Position numbers and translations under genes: made by a program
Shown: piece after piece, positions 33,738 through 42,211 of the stretch
How positions within the stretch are numbered: the first letter of the stretch is position 1
Layout: every line of letters starts with the position of its first letter
Virus record (IMG/VR): IMGVR_UViG_3300031578_000057
Span: 1-50,464 of that record
Strand: one strand, 5' to 3'
Length of the DNA: 50,464 nt
Source of the DNA: a virus
Notes under the pieces: generated by a model
What the model saw: the letters and a program-made list of their open reading frames with translations, nothing else
Database searches by the model: none
What the model was told of the DNA's origin: nothing

Positions 33738-34087
33738 GTCGTCGCCCCCATGCCTTGCCGCACGAGGTGGCCGCCCATCAAAATCATGGCGATCCCGAAG
33801 GCCACGTCGAGAGTCATTTTCTCGCCGACCATGAAGTGAGCGGACAGAACGCGGAGCCCGATGTTCCCGATCGTGAAGGTCGCCCACGCGGTCATAAACG
33901 AAGGCGCGTCGCGCCACGCGTAGAAGAGCCCGACCTGCGCGACGAAGATCAGCGGCGCCGTCCGAAGGAACGCCGCGCCCGCGTGCTCGTACCCTCCCGT
34001 CCGGTTCATGTATTCGGTAGCCGCAATCGCGAAGTTCGCGGCGATCGACCATACCAACCACGGGATAGCGTTGAGCAAGTGGGTCAT
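33734..34087 (-). CDS. Four-helix membrane protein, SMR/DMT-like
   Basis: This 117-residue protein has four membrane helices (about 7-27, 40-60, 66-86 and 92-112), with one Glu in or near the first (IAATEYMNRTGG). Length and topology match small multidrug resistance/DMT-half transporters, which export cationic compounds or guanidinium. Similar phage genes are usually annotated EamA/SMR-like. Its position inside the replication operon, overlapping the polymerase start, shows it is phage-encoded. The substrate is unknown. Confidence 0.65.
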   Translation of the reverse strand: MTHLLNAIPWLVWSIAANFAIAATEYMNRTGGYEHAGAAFLRTAPLIFVAQVGLFYAWRDAPSFMTAWATFTIGNIGLRVLSAHFMVGEKMTLDVAFGIAMILMGGHLVRQGMGATT

Positions 34088-34090
34088 GGT

Positions 34091-34432
34091 TCAGCCCCCG
34101 TCTCGGTCAGTCCGAATGAACTTGTATATCGTCACCGGGTCCGCGACCGTTATGTCGGGATAGTGGTACTGCAATGCCGTGTGCAGTTGGCCGAGACTGA
34201 GGAACCCGTCGGCCCGCGCTTCCTCGTCGGTCAGTTGTTCGAGGGTCGTCAACGTCACCCGGTGAATGTCGATCTCAATCGTCATCTTTGGGTTCTCCGA
34301 GTTAACGAGTACGGCCGGGCCGAAGCCGGGCCGGTGGCCTCGTCGAATAGTGGTACGCTTCGACCCGACCCGGACGGCGTTGAAATAGTCGGGGTGAAGT
34401 GTTATCTCAGGTAGAACGCTCAACTCAAACAC
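34091..34432 (-). CDS. ASCH-domain protein
   Basis: This protein of about 113 residues has the ASCH/PUA-like pattern: LHPDYFNAVRVGSKRTTIRRG, then an EIDIHRVTLTTLEQLTDEEA strand-helix and DGFLSLGQLHTAL, ending VTIYKF. ASCH proteins bind modified or coding RNA; one bacterial member is an N4-acetylcytidine amidohydrolase. The Lys and Thr of SKRTTIRRG fit the ligand loop. The start is uncertain: GTG 34432 is given, TTG 34444 is the alternative, and neither has a good ribosome site. Confidence 0.75.
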   Translation of the reverse strand: MFELSVLPEITLHPDYFNAVRVGSKRTTIRRGHRPGFGPAVLVNSENPKMTIEIDIHRVTLTTLEQLTDEEARADGFLSLGQLHTALQYHYPDITVADPVTIYKFIRTDRDGG

Positions 34433-34658
34433 TGTGAAGCCCAACGGACTGAACGGGGGGCGTGATAAAGACCGATTTGACGCCCGGGTTGTTGAGGTCT
34501 ACGAACGCGACCGGGTAACCCTGAATCTGTCCTTCAACGTTCGTCATCGCCGTCTGATTGATGAACATGAGAAGCGTGCCGGCCGGGCTGATTGTATCGC
34601 ACTCGATGATTTGTTCGGTGTCGTCGGCGTAACGGATGGTGTAACTTTTCGAATCCAT
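34425..34658 (-). CDS. Small beta-rich hypothetical protein
   Basis: This 77-residue protein starts at the ATG at 34658 with GGAG upstream, after a terminator. The pattern (SYTIRYADDTEQIIECDTIS, then YPVAFVDLNNPGVKSVFI) suggests a small five-stranded fold. No family is recognised. The upstream terminator implies either a promoter of its own or read-through. Confidence 0.65.
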   Translation of the reverse strand: MDSKSYTIRYADDTEQIIECDTISPAGTLLMFINQTAMTNVEGQIQGYPVAFVDLNNPGVKSVFITPPVQSVGLHSV

Positions 34659-34690
34659 GGGGGTCTCCAGTTGGGTTGAAGGTTCTACCC

Positions 34691-34720
34691 GAAAAGCCCG
34701 GGGAGCGAAACTCCCCGGGC
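34691..34720 (-). terminator. Rho-independent terminator, minus strand
   Basis: A perfect ten-base stem (34696-34705 with 34711-34720), loop TTTCG on the minus strand, is followed by TTTTC. It lies after the single-strand binding protein gene and probably boosts that gene's relative output by stopping most downstream transcription. Confidence 0.85.
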
Positions 34721-34743
34721 GATCGGACGTGCGCGCGCGACGA

Positions 34744-35328
34744 TCAGCTATAAATATCGTCGTCGTCACCGATCGGGGGCGCGGCCTCGTCGTCGGTGGA
34801 ACCTTCCTCGATCAGATCGGAGAAGTCATCCTCGGCCGAAGACTTGCCCGAGAAGGGTTCGTCGTCCCGGACGAAGAGAAGGTTCTGAAGGCCGAACGAG
34901 ACGCCCTTGTTCCCCTTCGTGTCGTACGCGTAGGCGTTGACCGTGGCGTACGCCCAACATCCGGCGTAGAACTCCTCGTCGGTCATCAACTCCACGCCCT
35001 CGCGGTTGATTACCTTTGGGCGGTAGAGCGAAGACGCCCGGACGAACGTATGGCCGGCGAAGCCGTCCCATTCGGTGTCGTCACCGTCGCGGAAGGGGCT
35101 CTTCAGACCCTTCGGGATCTTCTCTTTCGACCCCCAATGGTTGAGCGCGGCGGTCTTCACGGCCGCCTTCATGGTCGTGAGGTCGGCCTTGTCCTTCCCG
35201 GCCTTCGGGAAGAGAAAGGTGATTTCGTACTTCGGCGTGCCCTCTTCGTAGGTGCGCGTCTTGAAGACCGAAGCGAAAGCCGCTCGGAAGAGCGGAGTCC
35301 GGAGTTTGTTCGACTTGTCGTCTGACAT
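34744..35328 (-). CDS. Single-stranded DNA-binding protein (DUF2815 family)
   Basis: This 194-residue protein matches the DUF2815 pattern: KLRTPLFRAAFASVFKTRTY, PKYEITFLFPK, then HTFVRASSLYRPKVINREG, EFYAGCWAYATVNAYAYDT and KGVSFGLQNLLFVRD. This OB-fold family is the T7 gp2.5-like SSB of phages with family A polymerase. The acidic tail (SSAEDDFSDLIEEGSTDDEA, ending DDDDIYS) is the usual protein-docking C-terminus. It covers single strands at the fork. The ATG is 26 bases after the nuclease gene stop. Confidence 0.9.
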   Translation of the reverse strand: MSDDKSNKLRTPLFRAAFASVFKTRTYEEGTPKYEITFLFPKAGKDKADLTTMKAAVKTAALNHWGSKEKIPKGLKSPFRDGDDTEWDGFAGHTFVRASSLYRPKVINREGVELMTDEEFYAGCWAYATVNAYAYDTKGNKGVSFGLQNLLFVRDDEPFSGKSSAEDDFSDLIEEGSTDDEAAPPIGDDDDIYS

Positions 35329-35353
35329 AATGGTAGTTTCCTCTGCTAGCAGG

Positions 35354-36649
35354 TTACTCGTTCGAAGACGCCTTGTCTTCTATGAGTTCGGGGATATCGC
35401 CGAATTCCTCGATGGGTGTCGGTATTTCGACCTGCGCCCTCTTGTCATTCATGGGCGCGAGGGTCAAGCCACCTTCGGGCTTCTCCGCGTGCTCCGCGAT
35501 AAAATCTTTTCCGAGTATCTTCTCTAGTTGTGCCACTGAGAGAAGGATTGGGTCGGTAAATATGTCTTCCGGCGGAAGACCTTGGTCGAACGCTTCCTTG
35601 ACGGCGATGGCCTCGATCCCGACGGGGTCTTTGTAAACGCGGTTGGACTTCTTGCGAACCATCTTCGCCCACGGAAATTCGTAGCCGAACTCGACGCGCC
35701 GGCGAACCATTTCCGAGACGCCTTTGATGTAGTGGTCGAGATAGGGAATCAGAAGGTACGCCTTTGAGAGTGCTTCCATATCCGCGGCGTCTGGCAGTAA
35801 GACGACTTCGGAAGGTTCCGGCATGTTAGCAGGCATTCCATCTTTTGCAACCTCTACGCCCCCGGCCAGTAGATCGGCGAAGTCAGACTTCACCGTCGTT
35901 ACCGCTTTCTTTTCGAGTTCGGGGCAAGGCCGCCCGCGAACCGGACAGAACTTACACCAATCTCCGGGAGAGAGCGGGGCGTTCGGGTCGGACGTACGCT
36001 CGGCCGCGCCAACGATCGTTCCCGCGAAGTCGAGCAGGTGAGAGCGGTCGAGCGTGACGCGGCGGATCGGGCCTTCGCGGTGCATCGCCCGGGGCTGGAC
36101 GATCACGAGCTTGATGGTCTCGATCTCCGGGTGAAGCTGGAGCGCGCCGAGCGCGTAGTACATTGCTTGGTCGTTCCAATCGACCTCAACCACCACGCCG
36201 GCGCCGTACTTGAAATCGGTCACCACCATTTCGGAGTGGATCATTTCCTCGGCGGCGATGAAGTCGGCGGTTCCGTAGAGCGCGTCGTCGCCGGGGATCG
36301 GGAAGACCGTCTTCTCGATGTAGAACGAAGCCGTCCCGCTGTTCCCGAGGCGCTTCATTTGCCGGCGGATCTCGTCGAGGTACATTTGCACCGCGTCCAC
36401 CATTTCGTCGTTGACTTCGTAGGTGCCAAGCTCGCCGGCGAGGAACTCGCCCTTATGGTCGGCGGCGTTCGTATCGTTCTCAAGGCAATGCTGGCAGAGG
36501 TTGTGCGCGCACGATCCCTCGTCGGCGAAAACCGAGGTCTTGTTCCGGTCCCCCTTCGGGAGCTTCGCGATCTCACGAACCGAGCCGGGGCAGTTGATCC
36601 AACGTGAAGCGCTCGAAGCGCCGAGAATTGCGTGTGTTGTTTCAGGCAT
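35354..36649 (-). CDS. DUF2800 Cas4/RecB-like nuclease
   Basis: This 431-residue PD-(D/E)xK protein shows HAILGASSASRWINCPGS at the N-terminus, nuclease residues in YGTADFIAAEE, VTDFKYGAG and NDQAMYYALGAL, and Cys likely for an iron-sulfur cluster (CAHNLCQHC near residue 40, CKFCPVRGRPC later). DUF2800 and DUF2815 genes travel together in phages as a recombination/replication pair. The ATG at 36649 follows AGGAA; an 18-residue upstream extension is rejected. Confidence 0.88.
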   Translation of the reverse strand: MPETTHAILGASSASRWINCPGSVREIAKLPKGDRNKTSVFADEGSCAHNLCQHCLENDTNAADHKGEFLAGELGTYEVNDEMVDAVQMYLDEIRRQMKRLGNSGTASFYIEKTVFPIPGDDALYGTADFIAAEEMIHSEMVVTDFKYGAGVVVEVDWNDQAMYYALGALQLHPEIETIKLVIVQPRAMHREGPIRRVTLDRSHLLDFAGTIVGAAERTSDPNAPLSPGDWCKFCPVRGRPCPELEKKAVTTVKSDFADLLAGGVEVAKDGMPANMPEPSEVVLLPDAADMEALSKAYLLIPYLDHYIKGVSEMVRRRVEFGYEFPWAKMVRKKSNRVYKDPVGIEAIAVKEAFDQGLPPEDIFTDPILLSVAQLEKILGKDFIAEHAEKPEGGLTLAPMNDKRAQVEIPTPIEEFGDIPELIEDKASSNE

Positions 36650-36662
36650 TGGGGGTTCCTTT

Positions 36663-36688
36663 GGGCGCCGGCGTTTCGGCCGGCGCCC
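36663..36688 (-). other. Hairpin before the DUF2800 gene
   Basis: A perfect ten-base GC-only stem (36663-36672 with 36679-36688) and six-base loop, no T-tract on either side. It sits in the mRNA leader just upstream of the DUF2800 ribosome site and may modulate its translation or stabilise the RNA. Confidence 0.5.
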
Positions 36689-36699
36689 GAGTAGGGGTA

Positions 36700-37095
36700 T
36701 CAACCGCCGACGTTGACTTCGTCGAGCCGGGCGATGAACGCCCCGTATTCCTCCGCATCGAGAGTTGAAATCGAGCCAGCATTGAACTCCTGAAGAACGC
36801 CCTTCGCCGCTTCCTTCCCGGGGCCATCCTTACAGAAAGACACGAGCGCCGTCTGCACTTCCTCGCGCGTCGGGCCAGCGGGCTCTTCCTCGGCCGTCTT
36901 CTTTGCCGCGGCCTTCTTCTTCGAAGCGGCCTTCTTCCGAACGGCCTTCGGCCGCTCTTCGGTATCTTCGCCTTCGGTCGTGTCCGCCAAATTGTCGCGT
37001 GCGGTCTCGGCCTTACCACGTACGTCGTCATTGACGGCTAACGCGATGATCTCCAGTGCGGTCGCGATTCGTTCCAAGTTCACTTCAATACTCAT
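36700..37095 (-). CDS. Helical protein with Lys/Ala-rich linker
   Basis: This 131-residue protein has an N-terminal helix (MSIEVNLERIATALEIIALA), an acidic part, a histone-like basic run (RKKAASKKKAAAKKTAEEE, about 53-71), then a C-terminal domain (EVQTALVSFCKDGPGKEAAK, YGAFIARLDEVNVGG). This layout is common beside phage recombination genes and suggests a DNA-binding accessory factor. It starts at an ATG overlapping the primase-helicase stop. Confidence 0.7.
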   Translation of the reverse strand: MSIEVNLERIATALEIIALAVNDDVRGKAETARDNLADTTEGEDTEERPKAVRKKAASKKKAAAKKTAEEEPAGPTREEVQTALVSFCKDGPGKEAAKGVLQEFNAGSISTLDAEEYGAFIARLDEVNVGG

Positions 37096-39173
37096 ATCAG
37101 GGAGTCCTCTTCCATGGGTTGTGGCACAATATAACCGCGCCGTAGTACGCCATTTGACCGCCGGCGATCTCTTTCGATCTCCAGCCGTTGCATGACATTA
37201 GAAAGTCTCTTCGTCATTCGGATATTATGGTTCTGAGGCATAAGGCCAAACGCCTCGATCAGTATGCTCTCAGACGTCAAGAACTCACCCGCGTTGAACT
37301 TGTTCAAGTGCGCCGCCGCTTGCCCTTCCCACGGGTCCGCGATCCGCCGGTTCTCTTGTTCGACGCCGGCGGGTGCCCACAACCGTTCGGGGAGTTTGAG
37401 TCTAGCCTCCGCGTTCGGGCTCTTCTTCCAACTCGCCACGGCCTCGGCCCACACTTGGTCGGTGTCCATTTTATCAGGATAGATTCGACCGACTTTCACA
37501 GGAAGATATCGCCGGTTCCCGGTGGAGTCCTGAAGATACGAGTCGTCGTTGACCGTGCCGATGAAGACACATTGCCGGGGGAAGTCTCGCGACGCGCGGT
37601 CGTATGGAAGGCGGACGCGGTCAACGCACCGGGTGACGAACGCCTTCATGGCATCGGAGTCGGCTTTCTTCGCGACGTTCATTTCCTCGATCTCGATGAT
37701 CCACTTCCCACGCATGGCGTCAACGACGTCTTTGTCGACGGCGGAGCGTAGTGGCGGCAACCCTTCGAGTGCCCACTCCCGTCCGAGCTTGCGGACGAGC
37801 GTTGACTTCCCGGACCCCTGAACGCCTTCGAGGATCAACATGAAGTCGAACTTGCAACCGGGCTCGAAGATCCGCGCGACGCCGGCGATCAGCACGAGCT
37901 TCGATACCCCACGGACGTATTCGTTGTCTTCCGCGCCGGCGGCGTCGATCAGCCACGTCTCCATGCGCTTCGTGCCGTCCCACTTCAGCGCGTTCAGGTA
38001 TTCACGCACGGGGTGAACCTTGTTCTCCTGCGATTCCTTGATGATAGCTTCCCACCGACGTTCTTTGCCCGCGTCGCCGGTCCATCGGTTCCCCATTGAG
38101 TCGGAAATCGCGGCGCCGAGGAATACAACGTCCTCGTCTCCGAAGAGCGCCCCGGTATCTCGGCGCCGAATGTCCCCGGTAAATTCGTCGCAGTAGAACG
38201 AAAAGTCGAGCAAGCGCATCGCTTGGCGGACGTTGTGAACGAGGTCCGCGCGGATCAGCGCCATCCCGTCTTTCGGCTTCGGGCCGAACCGCCATTCCGG
38301 GACGTAGGGGGGGTTCTCTTCCCCTTGAAGTACGACCATGACGTCCGCGAACTCGACCTTTGGGTCGCCGGGTGGGAAGCCGAGCCCGCGCTTCGCGAGT
38401 TGGTAGTAGAGCGAGTCGATGGTCCGGCCTTCGCCGAATGACGAGTCGGCCGCTTCCCAAAAGTATTCGATATCGTCGCCGGCGTCCGCGTGCGCCGGGT
38501 CACTCGTCGACCACGCCTTGAACGCTTCGAGTCCCTCGGCACTTCCGCCGGTGCCGTGATGGCACGCGAAGAGCATATCGCGCCATTCGTCATAGTTCGA
38601 GAACTCGGCCGGGTCAAGCTGCGCGAGCGCCTCGGCGAGTTGGCCGTGGGAGACCGCGTCGCCCTCCCCACTCGCTTTCTTCGTCGCCGGCGGCCGGGTG
38701 ATGGCTTCGAGGAGTGCCTCGGGGCAGGGGCGGCGCTCGCCCCCTTGGATCACGCGATACGTGCCCCCGTCGGGGTGAGTGCAACCCGGGGCCAACACTT
38801 GCCGGCCCATCGTCTTGAACTCGATCGCGCCCCCGAAGACGTCCTTCAGTTTCTCTTTGATCCGCACGCCCTCGGGCTTCGTAATATGAACGTGGTAGCC
38901 GGCGATCTTCCCCCCGGTCTCGACGATCAGGTCGTTCGAGAAGTCGAGGTCGTATTCAAGTTCAAGAGCGTCGAGCAGATCGCGAGCGCTCCGGCCCTTC
39001 GCGTCGGCGTGCTTCGGGTCCACGTCAATCACGAGGTCGGTGGCGTCTAGGCGGAGTCCGATATTCCCGCCGTTGGCTTTCCACTTGTCGATCACCTCGG
39101 TCGAGTAGACGTTCCGGCGCCAGTCATTATCTCGGGGGAGTTTTTGCCCCTTCTTCAACGGTATCTGTTTCAC
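37092..39173 (-). CDS. Primase-polymerase/VirE-type helicase fusion
   Basis: This 693-residue replication protein starts at GTG 39173. The N-terminal AEP primase-polymerase domain has LVIDVDP (D50, D52) and YHVHIT, with IEFKTMGRQVLAPG following. A middle linker (PAEFSNYDEWRDMLFACHHG) is of PriCT type. The C-terminal VirE-like P-loop domain has LEGVQGSGKSTLVRKLG (about residue 450), WIIEIEEMN (Walker B) and FIGTVNDDSYLQDSTGNRR (sensor). It likely primes and unwinds at the fork. Confidence 0.92.
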   Translation of the reverse strand: MKQIPLKKGQKLPRDNDWRRNVYSTEVIDKWKANGGNIGLRLDATDLVIDVDPKHADAKGRSARDLLDALELEYDLDFSNDLIVETGGKIAGYHVHITKPEGVRIKEKLKDVFGGAIEFKTMGRQVLAPGCTHPDGGTYRVIQGGERRPCPEALLEAITRPPATKKASGEGDAVSHGQLAEALAQLDPAEFSNYDEWRDMLFACHHGTGGSAEGLEAFKAWSTSDPAHADAGDDIEYFWEAADSSFGEGRTIDSLYYQLAKRGLGFPPGDPKVEFADVMVVLQGEENPPYVPEWRFGPKPKDGMALIRADLVHNVRQAMRLLDFSFYCDEFTGDIRRRDTGALFGDEDVVFLGAAISDSMGNRWTGDAGKERRWEAIIKESQENKVHPVREYLNALKWDGTKRMETWLIDAAGAEDNEYVRGVSKLVLIAGVARIFEPGCKFDFMLILEGVQGSGKSTLVRKLGREWALEGLPPLRSAVDKDVVDAMRGKWIIEIEEMNVAKKADSDAMKAFVTRCVDRVRLPYDRASRDFPRQCVFIGTVNDDSYLQDSTGNRRYLPVKVGRIYPDKMDTDQVWAEAVASWKKSPNAEARLKLPERLWAPAGVEQENRRIADPWEGQAAAHLNKFNAGEFLTSESILIEAFGLMPQNHNIRMTKRLSNVMQRLEIERDRRRSNGVLRRGYIVPQPMEEDSLI

Positions 39174-39712
39174 TGAGTGACTATCCCCGCCAATGTTAGT
39201 TCGTGCTCGAAAGCCCGTTTTGCTACGCCAACCCGGTAAAACATTGAACGCCTACCCCACGGCCCGGGTGCTTCCGGCCAAAGTTCATGGAACATATCAG
39301 CTAACGGGGGGCGCGTCACGTCCCCTTCTTTCGCGCCGTGTCGCGGGTCGATCTTGAACCCGTGGCACGTGGCGACGTAAAGACGCATATTCCACTCTAA
39401 GCCCGGCTTTGTCAATAGCCGGTGGATGATAACCCCAATGTCGACCCATCGGGCATTCTGGCGCTCGAAGACGTCGGGCGGGTTCGGGGTCTGCACTTCG
39501 CCCTTCAGAATGAAGTGGTCTTCGAACGGCCAGTTCTCCCCACACTTCCCGCAGACCCATATGCCGGCGTTGTTGCAGTTGCGATATATGAATTCGCATT
39601 TCCCACACGCCTTTCCGTAGAGTCGCCCGACCGAGTCGATGAAGTTCAAGCCCGGCGCCCCGAGACCATCGCGGGTCTCGTAATACCAGACGATTAAGCC
39701 GGCGGGGGTCAT
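39170..39712 (-). CDS. Zinc-ribbon hypothetical protein
   Basis: This 180-residue protein has a four-Cys zinc ribbon (CGKCEFIYRNC and CGKCGEN, about residues 36-60). The C-terminal half is mixed (DIGVIIHRLLTKPGLEWNMR, ATCHGFKIDPRHGAKEG, FYRVGVAKRAFEHEL). It lies between the metallophosphoesterase and primase genes, one base from one and overlapping the other. A nucleic-acid-binding replication accessory is plausible; the family is unknown. Confidence 0.65.
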   Translation of the reverse strand: MTPAGLIVWYYETRDGLGAPGLNFIDSVGRLYGKACGKCEFIYRNCNNAGIWVCGKCGENWPFEDHFILKGEVQTPNPPDVFERQNARWVDIGVIIHRLLTKPGLEWNMRLYVATCHGFKIDPRHGAKEGDVTRPPLADMFHELWPEAPGPWGRRSMFYRVGVAKRAFEHELTLAGIVTQ

Positions 39713-39713
39713 A

Positions 39714-41378
39714 CTACCCGTGCCACGCGTCGTCGATCATATGGACGAGTTGGCGGTAACCGTTCGCGTGGACGAGGCCGTGTGTCTGGAACCACGAGGA
39801 CGGGCCTTTGTTGTAGGACAGTCGGTAGTTGCTCGACGTACCGACCACGTAGCACCCCTGCCAGATCGCCGGCGAGTGGGAGTGGCCGACCATGCTGCGA
39901 ACCCCGAGGCGGGCGAAGCCGGCGGCCGAGCCGCGCGCACCGTTCGAGCCGCGGTTGCCGTGCATTCCGAGTTCGACGCCTTCGACTTGGAAGGGCTTGT
40001 CGACGCGGCGGAATCTAACGTCCGAGCGGTCGAACAGGGCATGGTTCCGAAGAGCGAGTTCGAGCGCGACGGGGAACTCCCCGGTCGAGTCCTCGGCCCG
40101 GAGCATGGCCGCGGCGAGGTCGTGGTAGAGTGCGAGGTTCTCTGACTCCACACCGTTCTCCCCGCGCTCCAACCATCGGTCGAGGAACTCGTCATGGTTC
40201 GAGGGAATCACGTGGATGCCTGCTTCGAACTCGGGCAGATCATCCAGCCATGCCGCGATGGAGTTGAGTTCAAATTGCAAATTCGTCTGGCCTCTCCGGG
40301 CTTGCGCCGCGCGGGTCAAGCGACTGTTCACTTCGTGCGGGCTCACGGATGTTCCGTTGCCGAGGTCATGCAGAACGAGCCGATCAGGCTGAAGCACGGG
40401 CACCATGCCATACTCGCCGAACGTTGCGTCCATGACGTTCTGCGCAGTCTCGCCGACGTGGATATCACCCATGACGAGGGCGGCCGGGCTAGGCGCGTCT
40501 TCGATTCGGTCGGCGAAGTACGCGCGGTCGAGGTCGATGAAGCACTCGCCGTCCCAAACAATTTCCCGAAGGTGGAACCGGTCGTCGCGGACTTCGGCGA
40601 TAATGCCGGCGAGCGAGTGGTGGAACGCCCCCATATCGCCGGCGGTCGTCTCACTGTACTCGGGTTGCGTCACCGCCCCCGAACTATAGAGCAACTTCGG
40701 GAGTTTGTTCTGCGGCGTCGCGACCGAGCGCATCGCGAGTTGGGGGTGACCGAAGACGGCGGAGCGCGCCTTCGTGCGACCGTCGAGCCGTGCGGGCAGC
40801 GGGTTGTGCGCCGTCGCCTGCGCCTTCATCGTCATAAATGAGAGAAGCGGGTGCGGTCGGATCTCCTCTTCGAGAAGGTAGGGGTGAAGGTTCACGTCCC
40901 ACCACCGGTCGGGGCGCTCTGATTCCTCGACGGCTTTCCGCGTCGGGTTCTGGTACTTGATCGGGTTGACGACGAGTGCGCCGTCCCGCTCTTCGCGCCA
41001 GCGTTCGAGCGCGGAAAGGAAGCCCGGGTCGGCGGCGCAGTTGTTCACGGCCGACGTGACGATGAAGTCTTCGCGCTTCGAGAGTTTCGCGAGGTCCGAC
41101 CCCGAGCGCGCGAATGATTCAGACGCGGCGCGCTTCGACTTCACGGCTCTCGGCGTGAACGCACTCATCGCTGATTCGTAGACCGGCTCATTCTTCTGAA
41201 GCCACACCTGAAGTGTATTCGTGGCGAACGGGAACCCGTGGTCTTTCCTCGCCCGTCGCACCCAAGACGCGAGACTACCCGTGTCGTCTCCTGCGGCCTT
41301 GCGCTCCAGCCACTTCACTAGGCCGGCTTTGATACCTTCGTTCGCTAGGAAAAAGTCGCTCAACGTCTCACGGGCCAA
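39714..41378 (-). CDS. Calcineurin-like metallophosphoesterase, T5 A1-like
   Basis: This 554-residue protein starts at TTG 41378 with AGGAG seven bases before. A helical N-terminal region (1-110) is followed by a complete metallophosphoesterase set: GDIHVG (D305, H307), HDLGNG (D338), PSNHDEF (N394, H395), MHGNRG (H473) and GHSHS (H499, H501). The segment around FMTMKAQATAHNPL and FGHPQLAMRSVATPQNKLP recalls T5 pre-early protein A1, which is needed for host DNA breakdown and second-step DNA entry. That similarity is from memory. A DNase role fits its place in the replication operon. Confidence 0.75.
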   Translation of the reverse strand: MARETLSDFFLANEGIKAGLVKWLERKAAGDDTGSLASWVRRARKDHGFPFATNTLQVWLQKNEPVYESAMSAFTPRAVKSKRAASESFARSGSDLAKLSKREDFIVTSAVNNCAADPGFLSALERWREERDGALVVNPIKYQNPTRKAVEESERPDRWWDVNLHPYLLEEEIRPHPLLSFMTMKAQATAHNPLPARLDGRTKARSAVFGHPQLAMRSVATPQNKLPKLLYSSGAVTQPEYSETTAGDMGAFHHSLAGIIAEVRDDRFHLREIVWDGECFIDLDRAYFADRIEDAPSPAALVMGDIHVGETAQNVMDATFGEYGMVPVLQPDRLVLHDLGNGTSVSPHEVNSRLTRAAQARRGQTNLQFELNSIAAWLDDLPEFEAGIHVIPSNHDEFLDRWLERGENGVESENLALYHDLAAAMLRAEDSTGEFPVALELALRNHALFDRSDVRFRRVDKPFQVEGVELGMHGNRGSNGARGSAAGFARLGVRSMVGHSHSPAIWQGCYVVGTSSNYRLSYNKGPSSWFQTHGLVHANGYRQLVHMIDDAWHG

Positions 41379-41441
41379 AGTCTACTCCTCAGATCAAAAT
41401 TTAAGGGGGAAGAACACATTAACACAGTTGCGCGTAGAATG

Positions 41442-41987
41442 CTACCCTCCCCGCGGGCCGCCCCCCCGAGGGACAACTTGCCAGAACGCGACGACCTTTG
41501 ACCTCGGGAAGCGGACAACCGGATGGTCTTCTGTCTTCCAGAAAACCGGATGTTCGTAAATCCAGAAGGGGGTAATGGGTGGGTTCGGGCAGGCGTTCGC
41601 AGCCAACACGAGGTCTCGGCCATGAGGCCGCCAAACAGTCGCGGTGTGAAAACCTACGCCGTCAGATTCCCCTTCGTCGGGCAGCGAATAGACGAGGACC
41701 GCGACGGCCGGGGGTTTGGCCCTTTGGAGTTGACTCACGACGTTATTCCAGAACGGTCGTCGCATTTGAATCCTATATGGTGAACCTAACAACTCGGCGA
41801 TAACCGCCCATCGGGTGCGATAAATCATACACCCTTGACGCGGAATGTATCCAGTAGACTCAATGAGCCTTGACCGGTGTTTTCGGTATCCCCCCTTCGC
41901 AGACGGTAGCTGAAGAATACGCGCCATGTTGTAGACCGCGATCACGCTGCATTCCGCGCTCGTCGCTTGCGCGCTCACAATCCTCAC
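41442..41987 (-). CDS. C39-like cysteine peptidase candidate
   Basis: This 181-residue protein starts at a GTG overlapping the upstream stop. It shows a papain-like order of residues: Q7 and C13 in SAQATSAECSVIAVYNMARI (helix after the Cys), H114 in VGFHTATVWRPHG, and N131 in LAANACPNPP. That is the layout of C39/BtrH-like cysteine enzymes (peptidase or acyltransferase). It has no signal peptide, so it acts in the cytoplasm. Targets are unknown; host protein cleavage is inference. Confidence 0.5.
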   Translation of the reverse strand: MRIVSAQATSAECSVIAVYNMARILQLPSAKGGYRKHRSRLIESTGYIPRQGCMIYRTRWAVIAELLGSPYRIQMRRPFWNNVVSQLQRAKPPAVAVLVYSLPDEGESDGVGFHTATVWRPHGRDLVLAANACPNPPITPFWIYEHPVFWKTEDHPVVRFPRSKVVAFWQVVPRGGGPRGG

Positions 41988-42211
41988 TTCTCCCCCTTCG
42001 CCGCGTCTCGCAGGGCGTCGTACTCTTCAATCAGACTCGAAGAAGGCTGATAAAGATCCAATCTTTCCCTCAACCGATCCGCCGCAGCCAGCGCAGCCCT
42101 CGCCCCCTCCAGTTCGGCGCGAAGGGATTCGATGATGCAGGTCGGACAGGAAACGGGGATGGTCGCTAGACCGTCCTTGGTGCCACTATGGTCAGGGCAG
42201 TAGAGCGCCAT
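41984..42211 (-). CDS. Small coiled-coil protein with Cys pairs
   Basis: This 75-residue protein starts at the ATG at 42211, which shares one base with the upstream TAA. CPDHSG and CPTCI (three Cys and one His within 22 residues) may bind zinc, followed by a long helix (SLRAELEGARAALAAADRLR) likely to dimerise. It resembles small phage 'Lar-like/ead' type proteins only in layout. The function is unknown. Confidence 0.65.
   Translation of the reverse strand: MALYCPDHSGTKDGLATIPVSCPTCIIESLRAELEGARAALAAADRLRERLDLYQPSSSLIEEYDALRDAAKGEK

Noticed and set aside
33738-34061. N-terminal extension of the polymerase frame
   Set aside because: It reads over the four-helix membrane protein in another frame. 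The GTG at 33737 overlaps that gene's stop and is followed at once by the exonuclease motif.
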